DNA of 44,332 nt from an uncultured Rhodospirillaceae bacterium (GTDB lineage Bacteria; Pseudomonadota; Alphaproteobacteria; CAAGCB01; CAG-977), in the NCBI GenBank assembly GCA_900550445.1, contig URSF01000021.1:1-44332 (forward strand). Direction: 5' to 3'. Made by a program: the position numbers and the translations under genes. This document shows, in pieces, positions 7,738 through 16,235 of the stretch (within the stretch, counting starts at the first letter, position 1; every line of letters begins with the position of its first letter). The notes under the pieces were generated by a model. That model was not told where the DNA came from, made no database searches, and saw only the letters and a list, made by a program, of their open reading frames with translations.

Positions 7738-8955
7738 ATGAAAGAGTTTCAAAAATCTTCGCGTTTAAACGGCGTGCATTATGAAATCCGCGGCCCTATC
7801 TTAAAAGCCGCCAATCAGCTGGAAGAAGCCGGATATAAAATCCTGAAATTAAACATCGGCAATCCGGCCGTATTCGACCTGAACGCGCCCGAAGAAATTA
7901 TCAAAGACGTCATTTTGAACCTGCCCTTTGCAGACGGCTATTCCGATTCCAAAGGGATCTTTCCCGCGCGCAAAGCCGTAATGCATTATTGTCAGGAAAA
8001 ACATATTGAAGGCGTGCAGATCAATGACATTTATCTGGGCAACGGCGTTTCCGATCTGATCATGCTCAGCATGGAAGCCTTTTTGGACAACGGCGACGAA
8101 ATTCTGGTGCCGTCCCCCGATTATCCGTTATGGACGGCCGCAATTTGTCTGGCCGGCGGCAAACCCGTGCATTACTTATGCGACGAAGAATCCGACTGGT
8201 ATCCCGATCTGGCCGATATCGAAAGCAAAATTACGCCCAAAACAAAAGGCATCGTCATTATCAATCCCAACAATCCGACCGGCGCCGTTTATCCCAAAGA
8301 AATTTTGGAAAAAATCGCCGCTTTGGCCGAACGGCACAAGCTGGCCGTCTTCTGTGACGAAATCTATGATAAGATTCTATATGACGGGGCGGTACATATC
8401 TCTTTGGCGTCTTTGATCAAAGATACTTTCTGTATTACCTATAACGGCATTTCCAAAAATTACCGGTCCTGCGGTTTCCGCGCCGCCTGGATGATTTTAA
8501 GCGGCAATAAAAAAATGGCCGCGGATTACATTGACGGATTGGATTTATTGGCAAATATGCGGCTGTGTTCAAACGTTCCCGGGCAATATGCGATTCAAAC
8601 TGCGCTGGGCGGGTATCAAAGTATTAATGATCTGGTCAAACCGGGCGGGCGGTTATATGAACAAAGAACGCTGTGCCACAAATTATTAAACGACATTCCG
8701 GGAATTTCCTGCGTCAAAGCGATGGGATCGCTCTATATGTTCCCGAAAATCGACACGGCGAAATTTAACATTTACGACGACCAGAAATTTGTCCTGGATC
8801 TGCTGATGGACAAACGCATTTTACTGGTCAACGGAACCGGATTTAACTGGGAAAAACCGGATCATTTCCGTGTTGTGTTTCTGCCCAGAACCGATGATCT
8901 GGAAAAAGCGTTAAGACGACTGAAAGACTTTCTGGCCGTTTATAAACAGGAATAA
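7738..8955 (+). CDS. alaA: Alanine aminotransferase AlaA
   Basis: Fold-type I PLP aminotransferase (405 aa, the same length as E. coli AlaA) that makes alanine from pyruvate and glutamate. Near-identical blocks to AlaA are seen: KLNIGNPA, GNGVSDLI, PDYPLWTAA, INPNNPTGAVY, DEIYDKILYD and ALGGYQSI. The PLP lysine is Lys240 in the NGISKNYR motif, and the carboxylate-binding Arg lies in the FRVVFLPR region. AAGGAG lies 7-8 nt before the ATG. The 82-nt gap from the preceding gene contains no clear terminator. With D-lactate dehydrogenase nearby, both genes draw on pyruvate, but they are on separate transcripts. Confidence 0.95.
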   Translation: MKEFQKSSRLNGVHYEIRGPILKAANQLEEAGYKILKLNIGNPAVFDLNAPEEIIKDVILNLPFADGYSDSKGIFPARKAVMHYCQEKHIEGVQINDIYLGNGVSDLIMLSMEAFLDNGDEILVPSPDYPLWTAAICLAGGKPVHYLCDEESDWYPDLADIESKITPKTKGIVIINPNNPTGAVYPKEILEKIAALAERHKLAVFCDEIYDKILYDGAVHISLASLIKDTFCITYNGISKNYRSCGFRAAWMILSGNKKMAADYIDGLDLLANMRLCSNVPGQYAIQTALGGYQSINDLVKPGGRLYEQRTLCHKLLNDIPGISCVKAMGSLYMFPKIDTAKFNIYDDQKFVLDLLMDKRILLVNGTGFNWEKPDHFRVVFLPRTDDLEKALRRLKDFLAVYKQE

Positions 8956-8960
8956 AAAAC

Positions 8961-8991
8961 AAAACGCTTCCGATAATCGGAAGCGTTTTTT
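8961..8991. terminator. Bidirectional terminator between alaA and glycosyltransferase
   Basis: A 13-bp perfect stem (AAAACGCTTCCGA / TCGGAAGCGTTTT) with loop TAA, T-rich on one side and A-rich on the other, sits between the convergent alaA and glycosyltransferase genes. It can serve both. Confidence 0.92.
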
Positions 8992-8993
8992 AA

Positions 8994-9884
8994 TTACGAC
9001 CTGTTTTCCAAAAAAGAATCCAAATCAAACGTTTTCAAACGTATTAAAAAGCGGTAGGCGGAATAATCCGGCACGCTGGCCTGATTTTCACAGTCCCAGA
9101 ACAAATCCATTGTTCTGAATCCCGCGCGGTCGGCCATACCGACCGGAATTTTCTTTTCAATGTAATAAGACAGACTTTTGTTAAAATAATGGTTCAGCTG
9201 AATTTGCGGATCTTTCAGTTTTTCGGATCCGTACATAAACAAATGCGGATACTGCGGACAGACGCGCCCGAAAAATTTCAACCGGCAGGAATGCAGAAAA
9301 TTTTCCGAAGCCAACCAGCCTTTAAACCGGGTATTGAAAAACATCTTTGACGACACATGTTTTTCCTGCGCCAGAAAAAACTGTTCAACAATGGGTTTTT
9401 CTTTATCTTCCTTTAATAAACCGGCAGATGAAAACATTTTCCAAAAACACATGACGCAGGGAAATTGACGGAATTGTTTCAGCCAGTCTTTGACGTTCGT
9501 AAATTTCAGCGGCGTCACAAATTCATCTAAGTCAATAAAACCGATCCAGTTACTGTCAGCACCAAAACGTTCCAGACAATCATTGTACGCGGGAATCTGG
9601 CCCGCCGGCATATCCCATTGAATCAAAGTAACCAGCTGGCGTTGTATATAAGGTTTCAAGACTTTTTCGTAATTATCGTCCGAATAGTTGTTATATAAAT
9701 AAAAATGATCAACGCCGACGATCAAATGATAATCAATCCATTCCTTTAAATATTTTGCTTCATTTTTAAAAATAGCACAGATAGAAACGTAATACTTTTT
9801 TTGTTCTTCCCTTGTTCGAAAAAACAAACGAATAAAGATATTATTAAACAACAGACGCAAATATTTTATAAATCTGAATTTCAT
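8994..9884 (-). CDS. Glycosyltransferase, GT92/DUF23-like
   Basis: A 296-aa protein with the GT-A type pattern of the glycosyltransferase 92 / Glyco_tranf_2_4 group: VSICAIFKNEAKYLKEWIDYH at the N-terminus, GVDHFYLYNN, and the metal-binding FIDLDEFVTP. A conserved H-Y-F-N region (QLNHYFNKS) lies towards the C-terminus. Family members add sugars to surface polysaccharide or lipid; the acceptor here is unknown. An upstream ATG exists 15 nt earlier, but the ATG at 9884 is preceded by GAGGGG at ideal spacing, and the earlier ATG overlaps that site. The gene stands alone, without other polysaccharide genes nearby. Confidence 0.82.
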   Translation of the reverse strand: MKFRFIKYLRLLFNNIFIRLFFRTREEQKKYYVSICAIFKNEAKYLKEWIDYHLIVGVDHFYLYNNYSDDNYEKVLKPYIQRQLVTLIQWDMPAGQIPAYNDCLERFGADSNWIGFIDLDEFVTPLKFTNVKDWLKQFRQFPCVMCFWKMFSSAGLLKEDKEKPIVEQFFLAQEKHVSSKMFFNTRFKGWLASENFLHSCRLKFFGRVCPQYPHLFMYGSEKLKDPQIQLNHYFNKSLSYYIEKKIPVGMADRAGFRTMDLFWDCENQASVPDYSAYRFLIRLKTFDLDSFLENRS

Positions 9885-9960
9885 TGTTATTCCCCTCAAA
9901 ATCTAAAAAAATAATACCTCACGGCGGCCAAATGTCAACAAACGTATCCCTGAAGAGATA

Positions 9961-9988
9961 TTGATTTTTACTGTTTTATTCTTATATT
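9961..9988 (+). promoter_or_regulatory. Promoter of D-lactate dehydrogenase gene
   Basis: TTGATT at 9961-9966, 16-nt spacer, TATATT at 9983-9988, followed 24 nt later by the start codon with AAAAGGAG. The surrounding DNA is AT-rich. It is a good sigma-70-type match by eye. Confidence 0.6.
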
Positions 9989-10011
9989 AATCCCGGAAAA
10001 GGAGAAAAAGC

Positions 10012-11043
10012 ATGACCAAAATAGTTTATTTCAACGCCTCTGAAATTACGCGCGATTATTATAAAAAGAATCCTCTGCCGATTGAAGCCGAAACCGTTTT
10101 TATGGAAAAAAGCCCCGCGGATTTAACGCCGGAAGAATTAAAAAACGTTTCTGACGCCGATGTTATTTCCGTTTTTGTTCACGCTGTCGACGTCGGCGCG
10201 CGTGTTTTATCCCAATTCCCGCATTTAAAACTGATTGCCTTGCGTTCAACGGGATACAACAACGTTGATCTGGCCTATTGCCGCGAACATAATATAGAAG
10301 TGGTCAACGTTCCCGGATACGGCGATTCAACCGTAGCGGAATTTACTTTCGGTCTGCTGATTGACGTGACGCGCAAAATCAGCCGGTCTTTCCGCGCCGT
10401 ACAGGAAGCGCACGTCGATACGGACCATTATCTGGGATTTGATTTAAAAGACAGAACAATCGGTATTATCGGCACGGGCGCCATCGGACGTTATGTCGCA
10501 AAAATCGCCAAAAGTTTTGATATGACGATTTTAGCCTATGATCCTTATCCCAATCCGAAATTCGCCGAAGAATACGGTTTTAAATACGTCGATCTGCCCG
10601 AAATGTTTTCAACGGCGGATATTATTTCCCTGCACTGCCCGCTGACAAAAGAAAACTATCATCTGCTGGACGAAGCCGCCTTTGCCCAGATGAAAAAAGG
10701 CGTTGTCATCATCAACACCGCGCGCGGCGAACTGATTGACACCGAAGCGTTGTTTAAAGCTTTGTCCAACGGAAAAGTCTACGGCGCCGGATTAGACGTG
10801 CTGGAATATGAATCCGCCCTGATCCATGACGATTTATATCTGTCGGCGCTGAACGCGCGCGAATCGGATTCTCTGCTGCGTTCGCTGATCAATCTCAGAA
10901 TGCTGCAGTTAAAGAACGTCATCATTACGCCGCACGTCGCATTTAATTCCATTGACGCGGTTCATCGCATCTTAAAAACGGCCGACGATAACATCATCGC
11001 GTTTTTGAACGGCAAGACCGTCAATTCCGTTTTAAACAAATAA
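10012..11043 (+). CDS. ldhA: D-lactate dehydrogenase (NAD-dependent, fermentative)
   Basis: D-isomer-specific 2-hydroxyacid dehydrogenase of 343 aa; the best assignment is reduction of pyruvate to D-lactate with NADH. The NAD Rossmann motif GTGAIG is at 154-159. The catalytic set Arg238 (NTARGELID), Glu265 (LDVLEYE) and His308 (TPHVAFNS) is complete. The substrate loop RSTGYNNVDL and the insert ARESDSLLRSLINL before the catalytic His resemble fermentative D-LDHs and not phosphoglycerate dehydrogenases. Close relatives act on other 2-oxoacids, so the substrate is inferred. It is monocistronic, between its own promoter and a strong terminator. Confidence 0.88.
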   Translation: MTKIVYFNASEITRDYYKKNPLPIEAETVFMEKSPADLTPEELKNVSDADVISVFVHAVDVGARVLSQFPHLKLIALRSTGYNNVDLAYCREHNIEVVNVPGYGDSTVAEFTFGLLIDVTRKISRSFRAVQEAHVDTDHYLGFDLKDRTIGIIGTGAIGRYVAKIAKSFDMTILAYDPYPNPKFAEEYGFKYVDLPEMFSTADIISLHCPLTKENYHLLDEAAFAQMKKGVVIINTARGELIDTEALFKALSNGKVYGAGLDVLEYESALIHDDLYLSALNARESDSLLRSLINLRMLQLKNVIITPHVAFNSIDAVHRILKTADDNIIAFLNGKTVNSVLNK

Positions 11044-11050
11044 GGCAAAG

Positions 11051-11080
11051 AAAAGCCCCGGAATCCCGGGGCTTTTTCTT
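11051..11080. terminator. Bidirectional terminator after ldhA
   Basis: Stem AAAAGCCCCGG / CCGGGGCTTTT (11 bp) with loop AATC, followed by T-rich sequence. It lies between the convergent ldhA and a small exported-protein gene. Confidence 0.93.
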
Positions 11081-11089
11081 TTTAATTGA

Positions 11090-11494
11090 TTATAACGCCA
11101 CTTCAACGTTAATTTTCAGGGAATAGGCCTTGTCAATTTTATTTTGATCCGTTTCTTCCGGAAAAGTATATCCCGCCGCGGCGCCGATCGACAAAGTATC
11201 GTTCGCGTTAAAAGACGCTTCGCCGGAAACGGAACGGGGTTTGTTTTTCAAATCTTTGACCGGTTCCCATTTTTCCGCGTCATCGGCAGGCATTGTTTCC
11301 ACAACGGCAGATTCCTTTTCAAACGGACTTTCGTCATTCAGGATTTTTTTGGCGTCATTAAAAGAATCGTTTTGCGCCAGACGAGTTAAAACGGAATAAT
11401 CCATTGCCAAAACAAACGGTTTTTCAAAGCCGGAGGCATTAGCATGAGTCATTGCCGATAAAAACGCAACTGCGGAAAACAAAAACAATTTCAC
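11090..11494 (-). CDS. Small exported protein of unknown function
   Basis: A 134-aa protein I do not recognise. From the GTG start chosen here it has a classic signal peptide ending SAMTHANA. The mature part is about 115 residues: a charged central region (NDESPFEKESAVVE, DAEKWEPVKDLKN) and a C-terminal part with short strand-like segments (GEASFNANDTLSIGAAAGYTF, SLKINVEVAL) that look like a few outer-membrane beta strands. A longer reading from an upstream ATG (11563) is possible. GTG is preferred because AAAGGAGG sits exactly 6 nt upstream and the longer version would bury the signal peptide. It is convergent with ldhA. Confidence 0.7.
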   Translation of the reverse strand: MKLFLFSAVAFLSAMTHANASGFEKPFVLAMDYSVLTRLAQNDSFNDAKKILNDESPFEKESAVVETMPADDAEKWEPVKDLKNKPRSVSGEASFNANDTLSIGAAAGYTFPEETDQNKIDKAYSLKINVEVAL

Positions 11495-11574
11495 GACAAA
11501 CCTCCTTTCCGTGCGGGCGATTTTTCCCCGACACTTAAAGAGAATAGGACTCTTTTTTGTCAAAAGCGAATAAC

Positions 11575-13680
11575 TTATTGTTTCTGATTGTTACATAAAG
11601 CGATAAATTCTTCTTCGGAAAGGACGGAAATTCCTAATTCCTGCGCTTTTTTAGCTTTGGATCCCGCCTCTGCCCCCAAAACGACAAAATCAGTTTTTTT
11701 CGAAACAGATCCGGCCACCTTTGCCCCGACCGCCAACGCTTTGGCTTTGGCTTCACTGCGCGTCAACGTCGGCAGAGTTCCCGTAAAGACAACCGTCCTG
11801 CCGGCCAAAGGGTGATCGTTTCGCGCCGGCGGTTCAAAATCATGCACCGTAATTAATTTCAGCAACCGCAAAACTTCCGAACGATTGTGCTCTTCCGCGA
11901 AAAAATCCAACAGCTCTTGCGCGACAACGGCGCCGATGCTTTCGATCGCCGTTAATTCCAAATACGCTTCCGATTCTTTATCCCGCGCCAAATCCGCCTG
12001 CGCCATTAATTCCGCCGCACTGAGGTAATGTGCCGCCAGCAGCCGAGCGGTCGCCTGACCGATCTGCGGTATTCCCAGCGCAAATAAAAATTTGTCCAGT
12101 CCGACGCCGCTTTCCACTTTTCTGATCGAAGCGAACAAATTGTCAGCCGATTTGTCCCCCCAGCCTTCCAGCCGGCGGATATCCGCGCCGTAACGCGTTT
12201 CCAGTTCGAAAATATCGCTCGGCGTTTTTATCCACCCGCGTTCAAAAAAGAACTGCGTGTTCTTTGCCCCGAACCCTTCGATATTCAAAGCGTCGCGGGA
12301 TACGAAATGCTTTAATTTTTCCACCGCCTGCGCCGGACAGACCAACCCGCCGGAACAACGCTGCGCCGCCTGGTCTTCGTCACGCACGACGTGCGACCCG
12401 CAAACCGGACACAGCGTCGGAAAAACAAACGGCTGCGATTGCTCCGGACGCTTTTCCGAAACGACACGCACCACCTGCGGAATAACGTCGCCGGCCCGCT
12501 GAATAACGACAGAATCGCCGATACGGATATCTTTGCGCCGAATCTCGTCTTCATTATGCAGCGTCGCGTGAGAAACCATCACTCCGCCGACGTTGACGGG
12601 TTCCAAATCGGCGACCGGAGTCAAAACGCCCGTTCGGCCGACCTGAACGCGAATATTTTTTAAAACCGTCTGCGCCTGTTCTGCCGGAAACTTATGCGCC
12701 GTCGCCCAACGCGGCGAACGCGCGACAAACCCCAGACGTTCCTGATAATCGCGCCGGTTGACTTTATACACCGCGCCGTCAATGTCATAAGCCAGCCCGG
12801 AACGCCGTTCCCCCAGATTTTTAAAATAAGCGGCAATTTCGTCCGCGCCCGCGCACAGCCTGTTTTCAGGATTAACGGGAAAGCCCCATTCTTTTATCTT
12901 GTCCAAAAAGCCGGCATGCGTCGTCCATTTTTCTTCGGACACTTCGCCGAACGTATACCCGAACAAAGACAAACGGCGGCGGCGCGTAACGGACGGGTCC
13001 AGCTGGCGCAAAGACCCCGCCGCCGCGTTGCGCGGATTGGCAAACGTTTTTTTCCCGGCGGCGGCCTGTTCCTGATTCAAAGCAAAAAAGTCCGCCTTGT
13101 TCATAAAAACTTCGCCTCTGATTTCCAGGCGTTCGGGAATATCCGGATCCAGCAGATCGCCGCCGTGCAACGTCAAAGGCAGGTCTTTAATCGCTTTGAG
13201 GTTTTCGGTAATGTCTTCGCCGACGGCGCCGTCGCCGCGGGTCGCGCCGCGTACAAATTTTCCGTTGACATACAAGGCGGAAAACGACAATCCGTCCAGT
13301 TTCGGTTCAGCCATAAATTCCAGCGGATCCGATTCGGACAATCCCAGAAAACGGCGGATACGGTCGATAAATTCGTACACGTCTTCGTTTGTAAAAATGT
13401 TGGCCAAAGACAGCATCGGCACACTGTGAACAACTTTTTCAAAATCGTCCGAAGCTTTTGCGCCGACGCGCCTGGAAGGCGAATCTTCGCGGATCAGGTG
13501 CGGAAAAAGCTTTTCGATTTCTTCGTTGCGCCGTTTTAAAGCGTCATATTCGGCGTCCGTCATCAAAGGCGCGTCGTTTTGATAATACGCCTTGTCCAAA
13601 TCGGCCATCGTTTCGGCCAGCCGCGCCAGTTCGGCAGCGGCCTGCTGTTCGGTCAATTCTGCGGCGGGAATTTGCGTCAT
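11575..13680 (-). CDS. ligA: NAD-dependent DNA ligase
   Basis: LigA (701 aa) seals nicks in replication and repair using NAD+. Order: Ia domain (about 1-75, with AYYQNDAPLMTDAEYDAL), adenylation domain with the nucleophile Lys127 in EPKLDG, OB fold (VQVGRTGVLTPVADLEPV), four-cysteine zinc finger (CPVC...C...C), helix-hairpin-helix repeats and a C-terminal BRCT domain (GRTVVFTGTL to the end). The start overlaps the recN stop by 4 nt, indicating translational coupling. BamD-RecN-LigA is a common alphaproteobacterial order. Confidence 0.97.
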   Translation of the reverse strand: MTQIPAAELTEQQAAAELARLAETMADLDKAYYQNDAPLMTDAEYDALKRRNEEIEKLFPHLIREDSPSRRVGAKASDDFEKVVHSVPMLSLANIFTNEDVYEFIDRIRRFLGLSESDPLEFMAEPKLDGLSFSALYVNGKFVRGATRGDGAVGEDITENLKAIKDLPLTLHGGDLLDPDIPERLEIRGEVFMNKADFFALNQEQAAAGKKTFANPRNAAAGSLRQLDPSVTRRRRLSLFGYTFGEVSEEKWTTHAGFLDKIKEWGFPVNPENRLCAGADEIAAYFKNLGERRSGLAYDIDGAVYKVNRRDYQERLGFVARSPRWATAHKFPAEQAQTVLKNIRVQVGRTGVLTPVADLEPVNVGGVMVSHATLHNEDEIRRKDIRIGDSVVIQRAGDVIPQVVRVVSEKRPEQSQPFVFPTLCPVCGSHVVRDEDQAAQRCSGGLVCPAQAVEKLKHFVSRDALNIEGFGAKNTQFFFERGWIKTPSDIFELETRYGADIRRLEGWGDKSADNLFASIRKVESGVGLDKFLFALGIPQIGQATARLLAAHYLSAAELMAQADLARDKESEAYLELTAIESIGAVVAQELLDFFAEEHNRSEVLRLLKLITVHDFEPPARNDHPLAGRTVVFTGTLPTLTRSEAKAKALAVGAKVAGSVSKKTDFVVLGAEAGSKAKKAQELGISVLSEEEFIALCNNQKQ

Positions 13681-15362
13681 CGGATTTTGCTCCTGTTTTT
13701 CAACAGCTCGTCCGCCGCCGCGCGCGAAGCGTCCGTAACCTTTGCCCCGGCCAACATACGCGCGATTTCTTCGCGCCGCGCCGCATCGTCCAGTTCCACG
13801 ACCGCCGTCAGAACTTTACCGGGTTCGACTTCGGATTTTTCAACCCGGAAATGATGCGCCCCGAAAGAAGCCACCTGCGGCGAGTGTGTAATCGTTAATA
13901 CCTGACAATCCTGAGTCGCCAGCCGCGCCAACCGTTCGCCGACAGCCGTCGCCGTCGCCCCGCCGATCGCGGAATCCACTTCGTCAAAAACCAGCGTCGG
14001 AATTTTTTCCGCCGCCGCCAGATTGACTTTTAACGCCAGCATAAACCGCGCCAACTCTCCGCCCGACGCGATTTTTGCAATCGGCGACAAAGGCAGCCCC
14101 GTGTTTGTCGAAGCCGTAAACACAACCTTGTCCATACCTTCGGCATTCCACAGACTTTCCGGCAACTGTTCAACCTGCGTTTTAAAAACGGCCTTGTCCA
14201 ATTTTAAAGGGGGCAATTCCCGCGCCACGGCCGTATCCAGTTTTTCGGCCGCTTTACACCGGGCGACCGACAGACGGCGCGCCGTTTCCAAATAAACCAA
14301 ACGCAGATTTTCTTCTTCTTTTGCTAAACGAATCAGATCTTCGCCGCCCTTTTCAAGACTGCCGAGCCGGCGTTCAAAATCAGCCAGCAGATCCGGCAGT
14401 TCGTCCGCCGCCACCTGATGTTTGCGCGCCAAAGCCCGCAGAGCAAACAGGCGTTCTTCGACAGTTTCCTGTACTCTGGGATCAAAATCCAGTTCGTCGC
14501 AATAAGATTCAACCAGCGCCGCGTCCTCATTTAATTCCGCCATAATCCGCCCCAGAGATTCAATCACCGGATCAAACCGCCCTTCACTGTAACGCGCCAG
14601 ACTTTCCAGCTGACGCTGCGCCTGACGCAAAGCTCTGTCCAGTCCGTCGTCCGACAAAGCGGCCCGCGCGCCGTTCAATCCTTCGGCGATTTTTTCGGCG
14701 TTCATCATCAAAGCGCGGCGGTCCGCCAGTTCTTTTTCTTCGCCGGGCTGCGGGTTAAACTGCCGCAGTTCGTCAACCGAATGGCGCAGAAAATCTTCTT
14801 CCGCCTGCGCTTTTTCCAAATCGGCCTGCGCGTTTTGCTTTTCGGCGGTTTTATCCTGCCAGGCCTGAAAAGCCGCCGCCGTTTGCCTCTTTAACTCTTC
14901 CAAACCGCCGTAAGAATCCAAAACGCCGCGGTGCGTCGCCGTATTTAACAGCCCGTGCGTCGCAAACTGGCCGTGAATTTCGACCAGCAGATCCCCCACC
15001 TGACGCAGCAAAGCGGCGCTGACCGCCTGATCATTGATAAAAGCGCGGCTTTTACCGTCGGCAGAAACAACACGGCGCAAAAACAACGGTTCGCCCGGTT
15101 CAAAATCCAGCCCCTGTTCGTTTAACAGATCAAAAACGGCATGATGTTCCGGCAAAACGAATTCAGCGCCGACGGACAACCGTTCAGCCCCGTGACGTAC
15201 CAGAGAACTGTCCGAACGCGCTCCCGCCGCCAAAGCCAACGAATCCAGCAGAATTGATTTTCCCGCCCCTGTTTCGCCGGTAAACGCGCACAGTCCGCCG
15301 GCAAAATCCAAATCCAGTTTTTCAATCAGAACAACATCACGGATTGACAGACGCGACAACAT
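13677..15362 (-). CDS. recN: DNA repair protein RecN
   Basis: SMC-like ATPase (561 aa) used in double-strand-break repair. Walker A GETGAGKS is at 29-36. A long central coiled coil rich in Glu/Gln/Ala spans about 150-370. The ABC signature is ASGGELARFMLALK, and Walker B is TLVFDEVDSAIGG, followed by the H-loop TITHSPQVAS. The start ATG has AAAGAGG upstream and lies 15 nt after bamD. The stop overlaps the ligA start (ATGA). One operon with bamD and ligA is therefore very likely. Confidence 0.97.
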   Translation of the reverse strand: MLSRLSIRDVVLIEKLDLDFAGGLCAFTGETGAGKSILLDSLALAAGARSDSSLVRHGAERLSVGAEFVLPEHHAVFDLLNEQGLDFEPGEPLFLRRVVSADGKSRAFINDQAVSAALLRQVGDLLVEIHGQFATHGLLNTATHRGVLDSYGGLEELKRQTAAAFQAWQDKTAEKQNAQADLEKAQAEEDFLRHSVDELRQFNPQPGEEKELADRRALMMNAEKIAEGLNGARAALSDDGLDRALRQAQRQLESLARYSEGRFDPVIESLGRIMAELNEDAALVESYCDELDFDPRVQETVEERLFALRALARKHQVAADELPDLLADFERRLGSLEKGGEDLIRLAKEEENLRLVYLETARRLSVARCKAAEKLDTAVARELPPLKLDKAVFKTQVEQLPESLWNAEGMDKVVFTASTNTGLPLSPIAKIASGGELARFMLALKVNLAAAEKIPTLVFDEVDSAIGGATATAVGERLARLATQDCQVLTITHSPQVASFGAHHFRVEKSEVEPGKVLTAVVELDDAARREEIARMLAGAKVTDASRAAADELLKNRSKIR

Positions 15363-15377
15363 GGACGGCGGCCTCTT

Positions 15378-16169
15378 TTATTCTTTGGCAATACTGCCGG
15401 GAACATGCTTTTTCATCAAAGCATACGCCCTTTTGTACCACGGGCTTGACGGATAATTGTATCCCAGTACGGCGGCGCTTTTCTGCGCTTCGGTATCCAG
15501 CCCCAAAATCAGATACGTTTCCGTCAGCCGGTATAAAGCTTCCTGAACATGGCGCGTCGTCTGATAATTCTGCACAACGTTCGCAAAACGGTTCATCGCC
15601 GCGATATGTTCGCTGCGCCGCAGATAAAAACGCCCGATATTGACTTCTTTGGCGGCCAGATAATCCTTTGCCAGTACCATTTTAATTTCGGCGTCGGCCG
15701 CGTACGGCGTATCCGGGAAACGGCGGGTCACTTCGGTCAAAGCTTCCAGCGCCATCTGCGTCATTTTCTGATCTCTGTCCGTATCGGACAACTGCGCATA
15801 GTAGCACAGCGCTTTAAGATAATAGGCATACGGCGCGAAATGATTGCCGGGATACAGCTGCAAAAAACGATCCAGAACAATGACGGAATCGTCATATTCG
15901 CGTTTAATGTAATATGTAAAGGCCAGCATAATCTGCGCCCTTAACGCCCATCTGGAATACGGGTAGTATCTGTCGATTTCATCAAAAGCCGAAATGGCTT
16001 TTGTGTATTCGTGTTCTTTGGTCAAAAGATCCAAAGCATGATTATACAAGACCTCCGGCGGCGTCGTTTCGGGATCAAGCGCCGTTTTCCCGGCACAGGA
16101 GGACAACAACAGAACCGCCGCCGTTCCGGCCGCGAAAAAGATCAGTCTTGATTTTTTCAAAAAACGCAT
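15378..16169 (-). CDS. bamD: Outer-membrane assembly lipoprotein BamD
   Basis: BamD (263 aa) is the essential TPR lipoprotein partner of BamA in folding outer-membrane proteins. A lipoprotein signal with lipobox LLSSC is followed by the characteristic start of mature BamD (PPEVLYNHALDLL), and five TPR-like hairpins (DEIDRYYPYSRWALRAQIMLA, LDRFLQLYPGNHFAPYAYYLKALCYY, RRFPDTPYAADAE, and others). The ATG at 16169 has AGGA in front; an upstream in-frame TTG lies before this ribosome site and is unlikely. First gene of the bamD-recN-ligA unit. Confidence 0.93.
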   Translation of the reverse strand: MRFLKKSRLIFFAAGTAAVLLLSSCAGKTALDPETTPPEVLYNHALDLLTKEHEYTKAISAFDEIDRYYPYSRWALRAQIMLAFTYYIKREYDDSVIVLDRFLQLYPGNHFAPYAYYLKALCYYAQLSDTDRDQKMTQMALEALTEVTRRFPDTPYAADAEIKMVLAKDYLAAKEVNIGRFYLRRSEHIAAMNRFANVVQNYQTTRHVQEALYRLTETYLILGLDTEAQKSAAVLGYNYPSSPWYKRAYALMKKHVPGSIAKE

Positions 16170-16235
16170 TCCAACGTCCTGTCGCAACAAACCGATATTC
16201 TTTATAACTGCTTTATCAAAGGGCGGGCAACCTGT

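Noticed and set aside
12694..13539. Long open frame opposite ligA (281 codons, plus strand)
   Set aside because: Arg-rich, no family resemblance, no ribosome site; it is the mirror of the GC-biased ligA codons.
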